Shown: positions 33,557-42,975, counted from the stretch's first letter. The stretch: 64,000 nucleotides of DNA from Mesorhizobium sp. M1B.F.Ca.ET.045.04.1.1 (GCF_003952465.1 NZ_CP034448.1:4503001-4567000); one strand, 5' to 3'. Numbers and translations: made by a program. Notes: generated from the sequence alone by a model not told the origin.

Positions 33557-33901
33557 ATGGACAGACTGCAATTCGAGGTGCCGGTGCGCATCACGCCCGC
33601 GCCAGGCCTGCCGGTCGAGGAAATCTACAGCGTCGAGCAGGCGCTCGACTTCCTCCAGGATTGGCCCAGGCGCCGTCAGGGCAAAGTCTATGACGCCGCC
33701 TTCAACGCCTGCTTCGGTGCAACGGTCGACGTGGCGGGCACCGAGGAAGCCTGCCGGGCATTCATGGCCTTCTGCCGTGTAAGCGGTCTGCTTGCCAGGG
33801 ATATGATGCTGCCAGTCAAGCGCGGCGGCAGCGCAAGGGGTTTCGCGAGGCGCGGATCTAAAGCGCATCGCGATCTTCTGGATTCGCTCTGTGCGCTTTA
33901 G
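33557..33901 (+). CDS. DUF982 domain protein with a repeat-derived C-terminus
   Basis: A 114-aa protein. The body has the DUF982 pattern: the VEQALDFLQDWPRRRQGKVYDAA helix and the AC-FGATVDVAGTEEACRAFMAF region. DUF982 is a small family typical of rhizobia, role unknown. The last 15 residues (SKAHRDLLDSLCAL) and the stop codon are encoded by an AAAGCGC palindrome (33859-33900), so the repeat has probably replaced the original 3' end. The ATG at 33557 has GGGA upstream. Confidence 0.75.
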   Translation: MDRLQFEVPVRITPAPGLPVEEIYSVEQALDFLQDWPRRRQGKVYDAAFNACFGATVDVAGTEEACRAFMAFCRVSGLLARDMMLPVKRGGSARGFARRGSKAHRDLLDSLCAL

Positions 33902-33960
33902 GTTTTTGATTTTACGCATGTCTTTATCCCGAAACCGGGTCCCACTTTCGGGAGACATGC
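33859..33960. repeat. Composite AAAGCGC + GCATGTC palindromes (RIME-like)
   Basis: The palindrome taaagcgcatcgc ... gtgcgcttta (33859-33900), a GGTTTTTGATTTTAC linker, and a gcatgtct ... agacatgc palindrome (33916-33960) with core cccgaaaccgggtcccactttcggg. Same layout as 19831-19935. It overlaps the 3' end of the DUF982 gene and ends just before the hydroxylase-type gene. Confidence 0.8.
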
Positions 33961-33966
33961 GTAGCC

Positions 33967-34653
33967 TCAACCACCGAAAGACACGCCCCTGTAGTGCATT
34001 CCCACCTGTACGCCGCGGACGATCAGGCGCGATAGGATTTCCATATCCAGCGGCATCTCCGGTCGCCATACATCAAGCAGCAACGCTATGCGCCCCTGGT
34101 CGGCGTTGTTCATGACCTCGTGCTCGAAAGTGTCGTCCCACAGCAGGCACTCGCCGTCGGCGATCCGCCTCTCCTCATGGTTGATCATCATGATCGTCGC
34201 CGGGCGGCCGTCAGGCTGTTTCGGGATGACCAGGCCGAGATGAAATCTCATAATGCCGCGAAAGGGGCCGCGATGGGCAGGGATGTGCTTGCGCGGCGCC
34301 AGGAATGAGACAGCCGCCGATTTGACCTCGGGGCATTCGGACAGCAGCCGGCTGAGGGTAGGCATGCGCGCGAGGTTCTGCGGGATCGTCATGTCATAGG
34401 CCTTGAGCACGAACATGCGCCAATCGAGGCCGTCTTTGGCCGAAATCTCGGCCTGCTCCGGCATGATGTCGTGGAAGCGCGGTACCCGGTTCAGCTGCAC
34501 CGACAGCGCTTCGTCGCGAATACTCTGCCAGGCAGCCGCGAACTTCGCTGCGTTAGGAAAATGCGTGCTGATATCAAGAATCGCTGGTGCGTCTATGCGC
34601 TTTTCATAGATGCGACGGACCAAATCGGTTCCAAGATCGTAAGCGCCCGACAT
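33967..34653 (-). CDS. Aspartyl/asparaginyl beta-hydroxylase domain protein
   Basis: A 228-aa Fe(II)/2-oxoglutarate-type dioxygenase domain. Fe ligands are likely in KHIPAHRGPFRG (first His) and DTFEHEVMNN (second His), with RFHLGLVIP and RIALLLDVWRPEMP completing the family pattern. Related bacterial enzymes such as LpxO hydroxylate lipid A acyl chains, but the substrate here is unknown. It is cytoplasmic or membrane-associated, with no signal peptide. It stands alone between repeats and the RND operon. Confidence 0.85.
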   Translation of the reverse strand: MSGAYDLGTDLVRRIYEKRIDAPAILDISTHFPNAAKFAAAWQSIRDEALSVQLNRVPRFHDIMPEQAEISAKDGLDWRMFVLKAYDMTIPQNLARMPTLSRLLSECPEVKSAAVSFLAPRKHIPAHRGPFRGIMRFHLGLVIPKQPDGRPATIMMINHEERRIADGECLLWDDTFEHEVMNNADQGRIALLLDVWRPEMPLDMEILSRLIVRGVQVGMHYRGVSFGG

Positions 34654-34753
34654 CTCATTACCTCGATGAGTTTATGATATAGTTGTGTGATTGCTTCCGG
34701 CCATCGCTCACGGAGATTTGTTTAGAGCGTTCAGACAGACGCTCGGCTTCGTA

Positions 34754-36241
34754 TCACTGCGTGCTCGATGCCAGCCGCGGACCAGCGCCGACATCGACGA
34801 CTTCAGGGCTAGTGCTGTCGATCGTGCCGTCCCAGCCGCCGCCGAGCGCCTTGTTGAGGGCGATGTAGTCGGTGGCGATCGACACCCGGCTTTGCAGCAA
34901 AGTGTCGTCGGCCGAGTAGGCCGATCGCTCGGCGTCCAGCACGTCGAGAAGGCTCGTCTCGCCGGCCTTGTAGAGCGTTCTTTCGAGCCGCGCGGCGTCG
35001 CCATAGGATTTCGCGGAAGAGGCGAGCTTGCCGTTCCTGATGCGCTCCTGCGACAACGAAACCGTGGTGTTTTCCACGTCTTCCAGCGCCGTCAGCACGG
35101 CGGACTTGTAGGCAATGAAATACTGGTCGCGCTGGGCTTTGGCGACGTCGACCGCAGCCAGCAACTGGCCGGCGTTGAACAGCGGCACGCTGAGCGTCGG
35201 GCCGAAGGACCAGCCGATGGTGGAGTTCTTGCCGAGATCGCCGAGCTTCAAGGCGGCGGTGCTGATGTCACCCGTCAGGCTCACGCTCGGATAGCGTGCC
35301 GCCTCGGCCTGGCCGACCCTGGCTGTGTACTGAGCGTACTGCCGCTCGGCCATGCGCACGTCCGGGCGGGTAAGCAGGATGTCGGCCGGAATGCCGGTCG
35401 GGATCGGCAGGCGCGGCGTCGGGATCTGTGTGGGGCGCTTCAGCCGCCCGACGAGCGTCGCCGGCGGCCGCCCGGTCAGCACCGAAAGACGATGCACCGC
35501 TTCGGCATAGCTCGCCTCCAGGCTCGGAACGTCGGCTTCCGTGCTGCTTGCCTGTCCCATGGCCTTGGCGACGTCGGCAGCGGTAGCCGTGCCGGCCAAA
35601 GCCATCGTGCGGGTGAGTTCGGCGGTCTGCCTTTGCGATGCGGCCGAGCGCCGGGCGAGCGCGATGCGGGTCTGGTAGCCGCGTGCCTGGACATAGTTGG
35701 AGGCAACATCGCCAACCAGGGTCAGCAGGGTCGAGCGGAGCTCTTCTTGCGAAGCGTCCAGGCCATAGCGTGCGGCCTCGACGGCTCTGTGGTTGGCGCC
35801 GAAAAGGTCAAGTTCCCAGCTGGCGTCGAACCCGGCCTGGTATTCGCTATAAACGGAATTCGAGCCCGAGGTGGTCGCGGCCGACTTGTTGCGCGTAGCC
35901 GACGCGGACCCGTCCAGCGATGGCGCCAATGCGCCCGCGCTTTGGCGGTAGCTTGCGCGGGCTTCTCGAATCTTGGCCTTTGCGGTGGCGACGTCGAGAT
36001 TGCCGGCCACGGCTTCTTCGACCAGCGCGTTGAGTTCGGGATCGCGGAGCTTCAGCCACCATTTGGACAATTCCGCCGGCTTGGCCGGCTTTGTCCCCGT
36101 CCGGTCGCTCCAGGTCGCCGGCACGACCATCAAAGGCGTCCGATAGTCGGGGCCGACGACGCAGCCGGAAAGCAGAGCGGCGGTGAACACGGGCAAAAGC
36201 AGCCCCTTCGCGGTCCGCAGACCGCGTTCGAAACCTGTCAT
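34754..36241 (-). CDS. Outer-membrane channel of an RND efflux pump (OprM/NodT-like)
   Basis: A 495-aa outer membrane lipoprotein with lipobox LLSGC at the end of its signal peptide. Paired repeats of the TolC fold follow (ELNALVEEAVAGNLDVATAKAKIREARA and later ALNKALGGGWDG at the C-terminus). It forms the outer-membrane duct of a tripartite efflux complex. It is the last gene of the adaptor-transporter-channel operon, 11 bp after the transporter. Confidence 0.93.
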   Translation of the reverse strand: MTGFERGLRTAKGLLLPVFTAALLSGCVVGPDYRTPLMVVPATWSDRTGTKPAKPAELSKWWLKLRDPELNALVEEAVAGNLDVATAKAKIREARASYRQSAGALAPSLDGSASATRNKSAATTSGSNSVYSEYQAGFDASWELDLFGANHRAVEAARYGLDASQEELRSTLLTLVGDVASNYVQARGYQTRIALARRSAASQRQTAELTRTMALAGTATAADVAKAMGQASSTEADVPSLEASYAEAVHRLSVLTGRPPATLVGRLKRPTQIPTPRLPIPTGIPADILLTRPDVRMAERQYAQYTARVGQAEAARYPSVSLTGDISTAALKLGDLGKNSTIGWSFGPTLSVPLFNAGQLLAAVDVAKAQRDQYFIAYKSAVLTALEDVENTTVSLSQERIRNGKLASSAKSYGDAARLERTLYKAGETSLLDVLDAERSAYSADDTLLQSRVSIATDYIALNKALGGGWDGTIDSTSPEVVDVGAGPRLASSTQ

Positions 36242-36252
36242 GTGAGGAACCC

Positions 36253-39200
36253 TTATTGCTGAGTGGCTGTGGCTGGCGTCCCGCCCGTATCCTGCCCAGA
36301 ATCCTGCTTGGCGGCCTTACCCTTGAAGATGCGGCGCACCGAGACGAAGAGCAGCGGCACGAGGAACACGCCGATCACGGTTGCCGCGATCATGCCGCCC
36401 ATCACGCCGATGCCGACCGAGTTCTGTGCGCCCGAGCCCGCGCCGCTGGCGATCGCAAGCGGCGTGACGCCGAGAATGAAGGCCAGCGACGTCATCAGGA
36501 TCGGCCGTAGACGTTGTCGCGCCGCTTCCAGCGTCGCCTCGACCAACCCCATTCCCGCCGCCTGCCGCTCGATGGCGAACTCGACGATCAGGATGGCGTT
36601 CTTGGAGGCTAGGCCGATCGTGGTCAGCAGTCCGACCTTGAAATAGACGTCGTTGGTCTGCCCGAACAGGCTCGCCGCCGCCAGCGCGCCGAAGATGCCG
36701 ATCGGCACCGAGAGCATGACGGCAAAGGGGATCGACCAGCTTTCGTAGAGGGCGGCGAGGCAAAGGAAGACGACGAGCGCGGAGATTGCGTAGAGCGCCA
36801 TCGCCTGGTTGCCGGAAAGCTTCTCCTGGTGCGACAGACCGGTCCATTCATGCGCGTACCCGGCAGGCAGTTGCGCGACCAGCTTGTCGATCTCGTCCAT
36901 GGCGGCGCCCGAACTCACGCCGGCAGCCGCCGCGCCCTGGATCTCGACCGCGGCCGAACCGTTGTAGCGCTCGAGCCTGGGCGAGCCGTATGTCCAGTGA
37001 CTGGAGGCGAATGCCGAGAACGGCACCATGGCGCCGCCGGAATTGCGGACCTGCCATTTGTCCAGATCTTCCGGCTGCATGCGGAAGTCGGGATCTGATT
37101 GCAGATAGACCGGCTTCACCCGGCCGCGATCGATGAAGTCGTTGACGTAGTCGCTGCCCCAGGCGGTGGAGAGCGTGTTGTTGATATCGGCGAGGCCGAT
37201 GCCGAGGGCGCTCGCCTTCTCCTGGTCGATGTCGACCGAGAATTGCGGCTGATCCTCCTGGCCGTTGGGGCGGGTGTTGGCAAGCAGCTTGCTCTGTGCG
37301 GCGAGACCCAGCAACTGGTTGCGCGTCTGGATGAGCGCCTCATGGCCGGCGCCATTGACGTCCTGCAGGTAGAAGTCGAAGCCGCTGGTATTGCCGAAAC
37401 CCTGGATGGCGGGAGGGGCGAGCGCAAAGACCTGCGCATCCCTGATCTTGGAAAAAGCGCCCATCGCGCGGCCGGCGACCGCCTGCGCGGCGAGCGCCGG
37501 CGACGTGCGCTTGTCGAAATCCTTCAGCCGGACGAAGGCGATGCCGACATTCTGACCGGCCCCGCCGAAGCCGAAGCCGGAAGCCGTGAAGACCCCTTCG
37601 ACAGCGTCCTTCTCCTCGTTGAGGTAATGGTCGGTCACCTTGGCGAGCACGCGCTCGGTCCGGTCCTGCGTCGCGCCCGTCGGCAGCTGCACGCTGGTGA
37701 TCAGAATGCCCTGATCTTCTTCCGGCAGGAATGAGCTTGGCAGCCGGGCAAACATCCAGCCCATGGCGATGACGATGGCCAGGAAGACGACGAGGAAGCG
37801 CTTGCCCCGGTTGATGATGCCGTGCGAGCCGTCGCGATAGGCCGTCGTGCCACGGTCGAAGGCACGGTTGAACCAGCCGAATGGACCTCGCTGCGTCGCG
37901 TGATCCCTGGGCGGCCGCAGGATCGTGGCGCAGAGCGCCGGCGTCAGCACCAGCGCGACCAGCACCGAGAGCACCATGGCCGAGACGATCGTCACCGAGA
38001 ATTGCCGGTAGATGATGCCGGTGGAGCCGCCGAAGAAAGCCATCGGCACGAAGACGGCCGAAAGCACGGTGGCGATGCCGATCAGCGCGCCGGTGATCTC
38101 GTTCATCGATTTGCGCGTCGCCTCTTTCGGCGGCAGGCCTTCCTCCTGCATCACGCGCTCGACATTTTCGACCACGACGATGGCGTCGTCGACGAGCAGG
38201 CCGATGGCGAGCACCATGGCGAACATGGTCAGCGTGTTGATCGAATAACCGAAGAAGGAAAGCACGCCGAAGGTGCCGAGCAGCACCACCGGCACGGCAA
38301 TCGTCGGGATGATGGTGGCGCGCAGGTTCTGCAGGAAGAGCAGCATCACCAGGAACACCAGCACGATCGCTTCGGCCAGCGTCTTGACCACCTCCTCGAT
38401 CGACAAGCGCACGAAGGGCGAGGTGTCGTATGGGTAGACGACCTCGACCCCTTGCGGGAATGTTGAGCTGAGCCGGTCGATCGTCGCGCGCACCGCCTCG
38501 GCGGTGCTGATGGCGTTGGCGCCGGTCGCCAGATTGACGGCGACGCCGGCCGCCGGCTTGCCGTTGTAAAAGGCCGCCGTGGTGTAGCTTTCGGCGCCGA
38601 TCTCGACCTTGGCGACGTCGTTCAGCCGAACCAGCGAGCCGTCGGTGTTGCTCTTCAGGATGATGCTGCGGAACTGCTCGGCAGTCTGCAGCCGGCTTTT
38701 TGCCGTCACCGTGGCGTTGAGCTGCTGCCCCTTGCGCGCCGGCAGGCCGCCGAGCTGGCCGGCGGAGACCTGCGTGTTCTGCGCCTCGATGGCGGTCGCC
38801 ACGTCGCTCGGCATCAACGCATATTGGGCGAGCTTGTCGGGATCGAGCCAGATGCGCATCGCATAGCCGGAGCCGAAGAGCTGCGTCGAGCCGACGCCTT
38901 CGACGCGCTTCAGCGTGTCGTTGACCGTGCTGTCGACATAGTCGGCAAGGTCGGTCGAGTTCATCTTGCCGTCGCCGGAGACGAATCCGATGACCATCAG
39001 GAAGCCGGTCGAGGATTTGGAGACGGTAATGCCGTTGCTCTGGACGACCTGCGGCAGCTGCGACTGCACAAGCTGCAACTTGTTCTGGGTCTGCACTTGG
39101 GCGGTGTCGGGATTGGCGGCGCTGGTGAAGGTCAGCGTGATCGAGGCCGAACCGGTCGATGTCGAGGTCGCCGTCATATAGTCGAGATTATCGATGCCGG

Positions 39201-39408
39201 TCATGCCCTGCTCGATGACCTTGGTCACCGAGTTCTCGACCGTCTGGGCGTCGGCGCCGGGATAGTTCGCGCTGATGTTCACCGTGGTGGGGGCGATCTG
39301 CGGATATTGCGAGATCGGCAGCGACCGGAGCGCGAGCAGGCCGCCCAGCATGATCACGATGGCGATCACCCAGGCAAAGATCGGGCGGTTGATGAAGAAA
39401 GTCGACAT
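36253..39408 (-). CDS. RND efflux transporter, inner membrane (AcrB/MexB family)
   Basis: A 1051-aa polytopic proton antiporter. It starts MSTFFINRPIFAWVIAIVIML, the usual HAE1 N-terminus, and has the TM4 proton-relay motif GLLVDDAIVVVENVERVM. Other hallmarks are YPGADAQTVENSVTKVIEQ and MALYAISALVVFLCLAALYES. The longer frame adds 20 residues of no family match, so ATG at 39408 is chosen. It sits between the adaptor and channel genes. Substrate range unknown. Confidence 0.95.
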   Translation of the reverse strand: MSTFFINRPIFAWVIAIVIMLGGLLALRSLPISQYPQIAPTTVNISANYPGADAQTVENSVTKVIEQGMTGIDNLDYMTATSTSTGSASITLTFTSAANPDTAQVQTQNKLQLVQSQLPQVVQSNGITVSKSSTGFLMVIGFVSGDGKMNSTDLADYVDSTVNDTLKRVEGVGSTQLFGSGYAMRIWLDPDKLAQYALMPSDVATAIEAQNTQVSAGQLGGLPARKGQQLNATVTAKSRLQTAEQFRSIILKSNTDGSLVRLNDVAKVEIGAESYTTAAFYNGKPAAGVAVNLATGANAISTAEAVRATIDRLSSTFPQGVEVVYPYDTSPFVRLSIEEVVKTLAEAIVLVFLVMLLFLQNLRATIIPTIAVPVVLLGTFGVLSFFGYSINTLTMFAMVLAIGLLVDDAIVVVENVERVMQEEGLPPKEATRKSMNEITGALIGIATVLSAVFVPMAFFGGSTGIIYRQFSVTIVSAMVLSVLVALVLTPALCATILRPPRDHATQRGPFGWFNRAFDRGTTAYRDGSHGIINRGKRFLVVFLAIVIAMGWMFARLPSSFLPEEDQGILITSVQLPTGATQDRTERVLAKVTDHYLNEEKDAVEGVFTASGFGFGGAGQNVGIAFVRLKDFDKRTSPALAAQAVAGRAMGAFSKIRDAQVFALAPPAIQGFGNTSGFDFYLQDVNGAGHEALIQTRNQLLGLAAQSKLLANTRPNGQEDQPQFSVDIDQEKASALGIGLADINNTLSTAWGSDYVNDFIDRGRVKPVYLQSDPDFRMQPEDLDKWQVRNSGGAMVPFSAFASSHWTYGSPRLERYNGSAAVEIQGAAAAGVSSGAAMDEIDKLVAQLPAGYAHEWTGLSHQEKLSGNQAMALYAISALVVFLCLAALYESWSIPFAVMLSVPIGIFGALAAASLFGQTNDVYFKVGLLTTIGLASKNAILIVEFAIERQAAGMGLVEATLEAARQRLRPILMTSLAFILGVTPLAIASGAGSGAQNSVGIGVMGGMIAATVIGVFLVPLLFVSVRRIFKGKAAKQDSGQDTGGTPATATQQ

Positions 39409-39412
39409 CGCC

Positions 39413-40696
39413 TCAGTTCCCGGTTGCGCCAGACGCCGGTTGCTTGCCGGTGCCGGGGGCTTTGCCACCGGCCGGTTCTACCGTGGCGGAGGTCTGCTCG
39501 CGATCCTTGATCTCGCCGGTCGCCTCGTCGATGGTCACCTCGACCGGCGTCGCGTCGCCGCCGGCGCGCACCAGTTGCACGCCTTCGACCACGACGCGGT
39601 CGCCGTCGCCGACGCCGGAATCCACCAGCCAATTGTTGCCGACGCTGTTGCGCACGCTCAAGATGCGCGATTCAACCTTGCCCTGGGCATTCACCACCAT
39701 TGCCGTCGCTTCGCCCTTGGGATTGCGGCTGACGGCGCGCTGCGGCACCAGGAAGCTGTTTTGGGCGACACCTTCCTCGACGATGGCGCGGACATACATG
39801 CCTGGCAGCAGCAGGCGGTCGGGATTGGGGAATTGGGCTCTGAGCGCGAAGGTGCCGGTGGACAGATCGACATTGGCGCCGGCGAATTCCAGCTTGCCGG
39901 TTCGCGAATAGATGGTGCCGTTGTCGAGCTTCAGCTTGACGCTGACATTGGGCCCGCTGAACTTCAGCCGGCCTTCGTTGATCGCCTGGCGCAGGTTGAG
40001 CAGATTGGTGCTGGACTGCGTGACGTCGACATTGATCGGGTCGAGCGAGCGAATGGTCGTCAGCACCGTTTCCTGGTTGGCGGTAACCAGCGCTCCCGGC
40101 GTCAGCGTGGATTTGTCGATCCGGCCGGCGATCGGCGCGGTGATCGAGGTGCGGTTGAGGCTGATACGCGCGGTCTCGACGCTGGCCTTGGCGGAGGCCA
40201 CGTCCGCCTGGGCCTGCTTCAGCGTCGCGGCGGCATCGTCGTAATCCTGCTTCGAGACCACGTTCTGCTTCAGCAATCCGGAATAGCGGTCGAACTTGGC
40301 CTGTGCGGTGGGAAGCGCTGCTTCGGCCTTCTGCTGGGCGGCGACGGCGCTGTCATAGGCAGCCTGGTAGCTCGCCGGATCGATGAGGTAGAGCGGCTGT
40401 CCCGGCACCACCTCGACGCCTTCCTGGAACAGGCGCTGCTGGATGATGCCGTCGACCTGCGGGCGCACTTCGGCGATGAGGGAGGCCGCGGTGCGGCCGG
40501 GCAATTCGGCGGTGATCGCGACCGATTGCGGATGCAGCGTGACGACGCCGACTTCGGGCCGGCCGACGCCGCCCATGCCAGGCGGAACCTGGCTCTTCTC
40601 CTGCGAGCAAGCGACCAGAAGAAGGGCAGAGCCAAGCACCACCAAAATTGCTTGTCGACGTGTCGGCAGGGAAGTTTGGTTAGATGGAATTCGCAT
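39413..40696 (-). CDS. RND efflux periplasmic adaptor (membrane fusion lipoprotein)
   Basis: A 427-aa lipoprotein with lipobox LLLVACS after a signal peptide. The biotinyl-lipoyl half-motifs (VRPQVDGIIQQRLFQEG and APIAGRIDKSTLTPGALV) and long helical hairpin between them define the family. It docks the transporter to the outer-membrane channel. The start may be ATG at 40696 or 40708. It is the first gene of the operon; no dedicated repressor gene is adjacent. Confidence 0.92.
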   Translation of the reverse strand: MRIPSNQTSLPTRRQAILVVLGSALLLVACSQEKSQVPPGMGGVGRPEVGVVTLHPQSVAITAELPGRTAASLIAEVRPQVDGIIQQRLFQEGVEVVPGQPLYLIDPASYQAAYDSAVAAQQKAEAALPTAQAKFDRYSGLLKQNVVSKQDYDDAAATLKQAQADVASAKASVETARISLNRTSITAPIAGRIDKSTLTPGALVTANQETVLTTIRSLDPINVDVTQSSTNLLNLRQAINEGRLKFSGPNVSVKLKLDNGTIYSRTGKLEFAGANVDLSTGTFALRAQFPNPDRLLLPGMYVRAIVEEGVAQNSFLVPQRAVSRNPKGEATAMVVNAQGKVESRILSVRNSVGNNWLVDSGVGDGDRVVVEGVQLVRAGGDATPVEVTIDEATGEIKDREQTSATVEPAGGKAPGTGKQPASGATGN

Positions 40697-40708
40697 GGTC
40701 GGGATCAT

Positions 40709-41049
40709 CTTTCGCTGCGGTTTGCGATGGAGGAACGTTGCGGCACGATCCGGTCCCTCGACCTGATCAAGAAGGGCATTGGTGACCGGGGATACGAGCA
40801 AAGCAAAGCGCCATCGAAGGAAGCGCCATTGGTTTGTGGTAGGTCCTTGTCGAGCAGTGCGTCGAAGCGGCTCATGTCGCGCTCGTTCCGGTCAGCCAAT
40901 CGCACTCGACGGCAGAGTCGAGTGCTTGGCCGCATTGCCCACCGCCGGCAGTATGCCGATCAGCGGCGATAAGCCAAGTGTCCTGCCGGCCACCGGAACG
41001 GCTCCCGCGAATTGTCGTCGCGGCGACGTTTTCTCCACAGGAACGAGTC
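40709..41049. other. Intergenic region upstream of the efflux operon
   Basis: No convincing gene; the open frames here lack ribosome sites and family matches. The efflux operon promoter presumably lies in 40710-40900 but was not placed. Confidence 0.4.
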
Positions 41050-41244
41050 CTACGCGATCTTCTGATCATGATTTTGGACGTTTTCCGATGGGATCGGCAG
41101 CGAGAGGCGATAGCCGGCGAAGCTCAAGCGGATCGCGCCTTTGATCCTGGTGATCGGCAGGATGGGCTGCGGAGCGTGCTGTCCGATGGGGAAGCTTGGG
41201 GCGACGGATGCGATCAGCCGCAGCATCATCAGTGCTTCCCACAT
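41050..41244 (-). CDS. Possible small hypothetical protein
   Basis: A 64-aa frame starting MWEALMMLRLIA at 41244 with GGAGAACCAGC directly upstream, a good ribosome site. The composition is unremarkable, with no signal or membrane segment, and no family recognised. It lies beyond the terminator of the Spy/CpxP-like gene. Confidence 0.3.
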   Translation of the reverse strand: MWEALMMLRLIASVAPSFPIGQHAPQPILPITRIKGAIRLSFAGYRLSLPIPSENVQNHDQKIA

Positions 41245-41293
41245 GCTGGTTCTCCATGCGCTCGTCGCGACCGCGCGGGGCATCGCCAATTCG

Positions 41294-41339
41294 AAAAAAC
41301 CGGCCGGCCCGTGAACGGGTGAGTCAACGGGCCGGCCGG
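41294..41339 (-). terminator. Terminator after the Spy/CpxP-like gene
   Basis: A 13-bp stem (ccggccggcccgt / acgggccggccgg, 41300-41339) is followed on the minus strand by TTTTTT (41294-41299). Confidence 0.85.
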
Positions 41340-41348
41340 CGCAGCCGG

Positions 41349-42037
41349 TCAGAGTTGCTCGCCATTCCGGGGTAGGGGTGGCTGCTGCCCGCCATGTTCA
41401 TGCGGACCTCCGGGGCCGGCTGCATCGTCCGGCGGATTGCCCCATGGACCGGGGGGCGGGCCGAGCGGCCGATCCGCCGAAGCGAGGATTTCGATTTGTT
41501 CGGGCGTCAGCTTGCTGCGCAGTGCGGCAATGGCGTCCTTCAGCTTGGCGGCCGAAGCGGCGCGTTTGGTGACCTCGTCAGCCAGTCGCTCCTGGAAGGC
41601 GAAGGGGTCGCGCTGCGCCTGATCCGGGCCGCCGGGGGAGGCGACCCGCCTGCTTCAGGACCGTCGCGAGTGCCGGGGCCGCGACCGAACCGCGGCGGCG
41701 CCAGCACCGCCTGCAGCGCGCTGGTATAGTCGCGCCAGGCATCGAGCTGCTCGGAGCGGATGCCGATGCGGGTCTCGAGCGCCGAAAGCCGGGCGGCAAG
41801 CATTTCCGGCGGTGGCGGTCCCATGCGGCGGAAGCCAAAACCCTCCGGCCCCTGCGGGCCGTGCCGCATCGGGCCATGCGGGCCGGGCCAGGGCATCGGG
41901 CCTGGGCCTGCATCGTCCTGCCGGGTGATCGCCGGCGCCTCGTCACCGGATGCCGCGCCGGGGTCGGGCTGGGCGGCCAGCACGGGATGGATGGCCGCGA
42001 CCGAGAACAGGCCGAGCGCCAAAAGTCTGCTTCGCAT
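41349..42037 (-). pseudogene. Spy/CpxP-like periplasmic protein, frameshifted
   Basis: The gene starts at 42037 with a signal peptide (LLALGLFSVAAIHPVLAA), then a Pro/Gly-rich region and the helical segment RLSALETRIGIRSEQLDAWRDY. The frame is lost at a run of five G (41634-41638). One extra base there restores a reading frame that continues with QERLADEVTKRAASAAKLKD and KLTPEQIEILASADRP, and stops at 41349 beside its terminator. The LTPEQ motif is typical of Spy/CpxP-type chaperones. It is divergent from a two-component system with a shared control region. The shift may be a real mutation or a sequence error. Confidence 0.7.
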
Positions 42038-42119
42038 GACGTGATCCTTTCCTCTCATGCTTCGGATGGCAGGAGGATAGGAAGCGTTTTTTGCCGCTTT
42101 GCTTCGGCGCGTTGCCGAA

Positions 42120-42175
42120 GGTTTCCGCAAAAAGGAGATTTGTTTCCGAATGTTTCCGTCGTCCCCGCGGAAACA
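42120..42175. promoter_or_regulatory. Four TGTTTCCG boxes between the Spy-like gene and its two-component system
   Basis: GGTTTCCG (42120-42127), TGTTTCCG (42141-42148), TGTTTCCG (42151-42158) and an inverted CGGAAACA (42168-42175). Start spacings of 21 and 10 bp place the direct repeats on one DNA face, as expected for OmpR-type regulators. Confidence 0.6.
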
Positions 42176-42216
42176 TTCCGTTGCAATTTTCCGTGCCGCT
42201 TGGCGGCGGCTCTCCC

Positions 42217-42222
42217 TATAAT
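42217..42222 (+). promoter_or_regulatory. -10 element of the second two-component operon
   Basis: TATAAT lies 28 bp upstream of the regulator ATG. No good -35 is present at 17 bp, which fits an activator-dependent promoter controlled by the upstream TGTTTCCG boxes. Confidence 0.45.
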
Positions 42223-42249
42223 CCCAGGCATAAAGGCAAGCGGGCAGAC

Positions 42250-42975
42250 ATGCAGGCACAATCCCATATCCTTGTCGTCGACGACGATCGCGAGATCAGG
42301 ACGCTGCTCGGGCGTTATCTCGACGGGCAGGGGTTCAGAGTCTCCGTGGCGGCCGACCGGCGCGAGTGCGAGCAGAAGCTCGCCACCGGCCAGTTCGACC
42401 TGATCGTGCTCGACGTCATGCTGCCGGACGGCTCCGGGCTCGACATCTGCCGCAGCTTGCGTGACCGCAAGCCGCATATTCCGGTCATCCTGCTCACTGC
42501 GCTGAAGGAGGATGTCGACCGCATCATCGGCCTGGAGCTCGGCGCCGACGACTATCTCGGCAAGCCGTTCAATCCGCGCGAGCTCTCGGCGCGCATCCGC
42601 GCGGTGCTGAGGCGCTCCGCGCCGGAAGAAGCCGCGCCGCCCAAGGTGCGCGTCTACCATTTCGCCGGCTACCGGCTGGAGCCGGACACGCGCAAGGTGG
42701 TGGATACCGACGGTGAGATCGTCGATCTCACCGGTGCGGAATTCGACCTGTTGCAGGTCTTTCTCGACCGGCCCGGGCGGCTGTTGTCGCGCGACCAGTT
42801 GCTCGACCTGACGCAAGGGCGCGAGCGCGATCCGCTCGAGCGCTCCGTCGACGTGCTGATGAGCCGGCTGCGGCGGAAATTCGCCGATGCCGGCGAGGAG
42901 AACCTGTTCAAGACCGTGCGCAATGGCGGCTATCAGCTCACCGCGCGCGTCGAAACCGCGGAGACCGAACCATGA
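42250..42975 (+). CDS. OmpR-family response regulator
   Basis: A 241-aa regulator. The receiver has VVDDDRE, LIVLDVMLP and GKPFNPREL (phospho-acceptor Asp and conserved Lys). The C-terminal winged helix carries LTGAEFDLLQVF and SVDVLMSRLRRKF. The start at 42250 gives the standard N-terminus. It overlaps the kinase gene by 4 bases. It probably binds the TGTTTCCG boxes and controls the divergent Spy/CpxP-like gene, perhaps also the efflux operon beyond it. Confidence 0.93.
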   Translation: MQAQSHILVVDDDREIRTLLGRYLDGQGFRVSVAADRRECEQKLATGQFDLIVLDVMLPDGSGLDICRSLRDRKPHIPVILLTALKEDVDRIIGLELGADDYLGKPFNPRELSARIRAVLRRSAPEEAAPPKVRVYHFAGYRLEPDTRKVVDTDGEIVDLTGAEFDLLQVFLDRPGRLLSRDQLLDLTQGRERDPLERSVDVLMSRLRRKFADAGEENLFKTVRNGGYQLTARVETAETEP

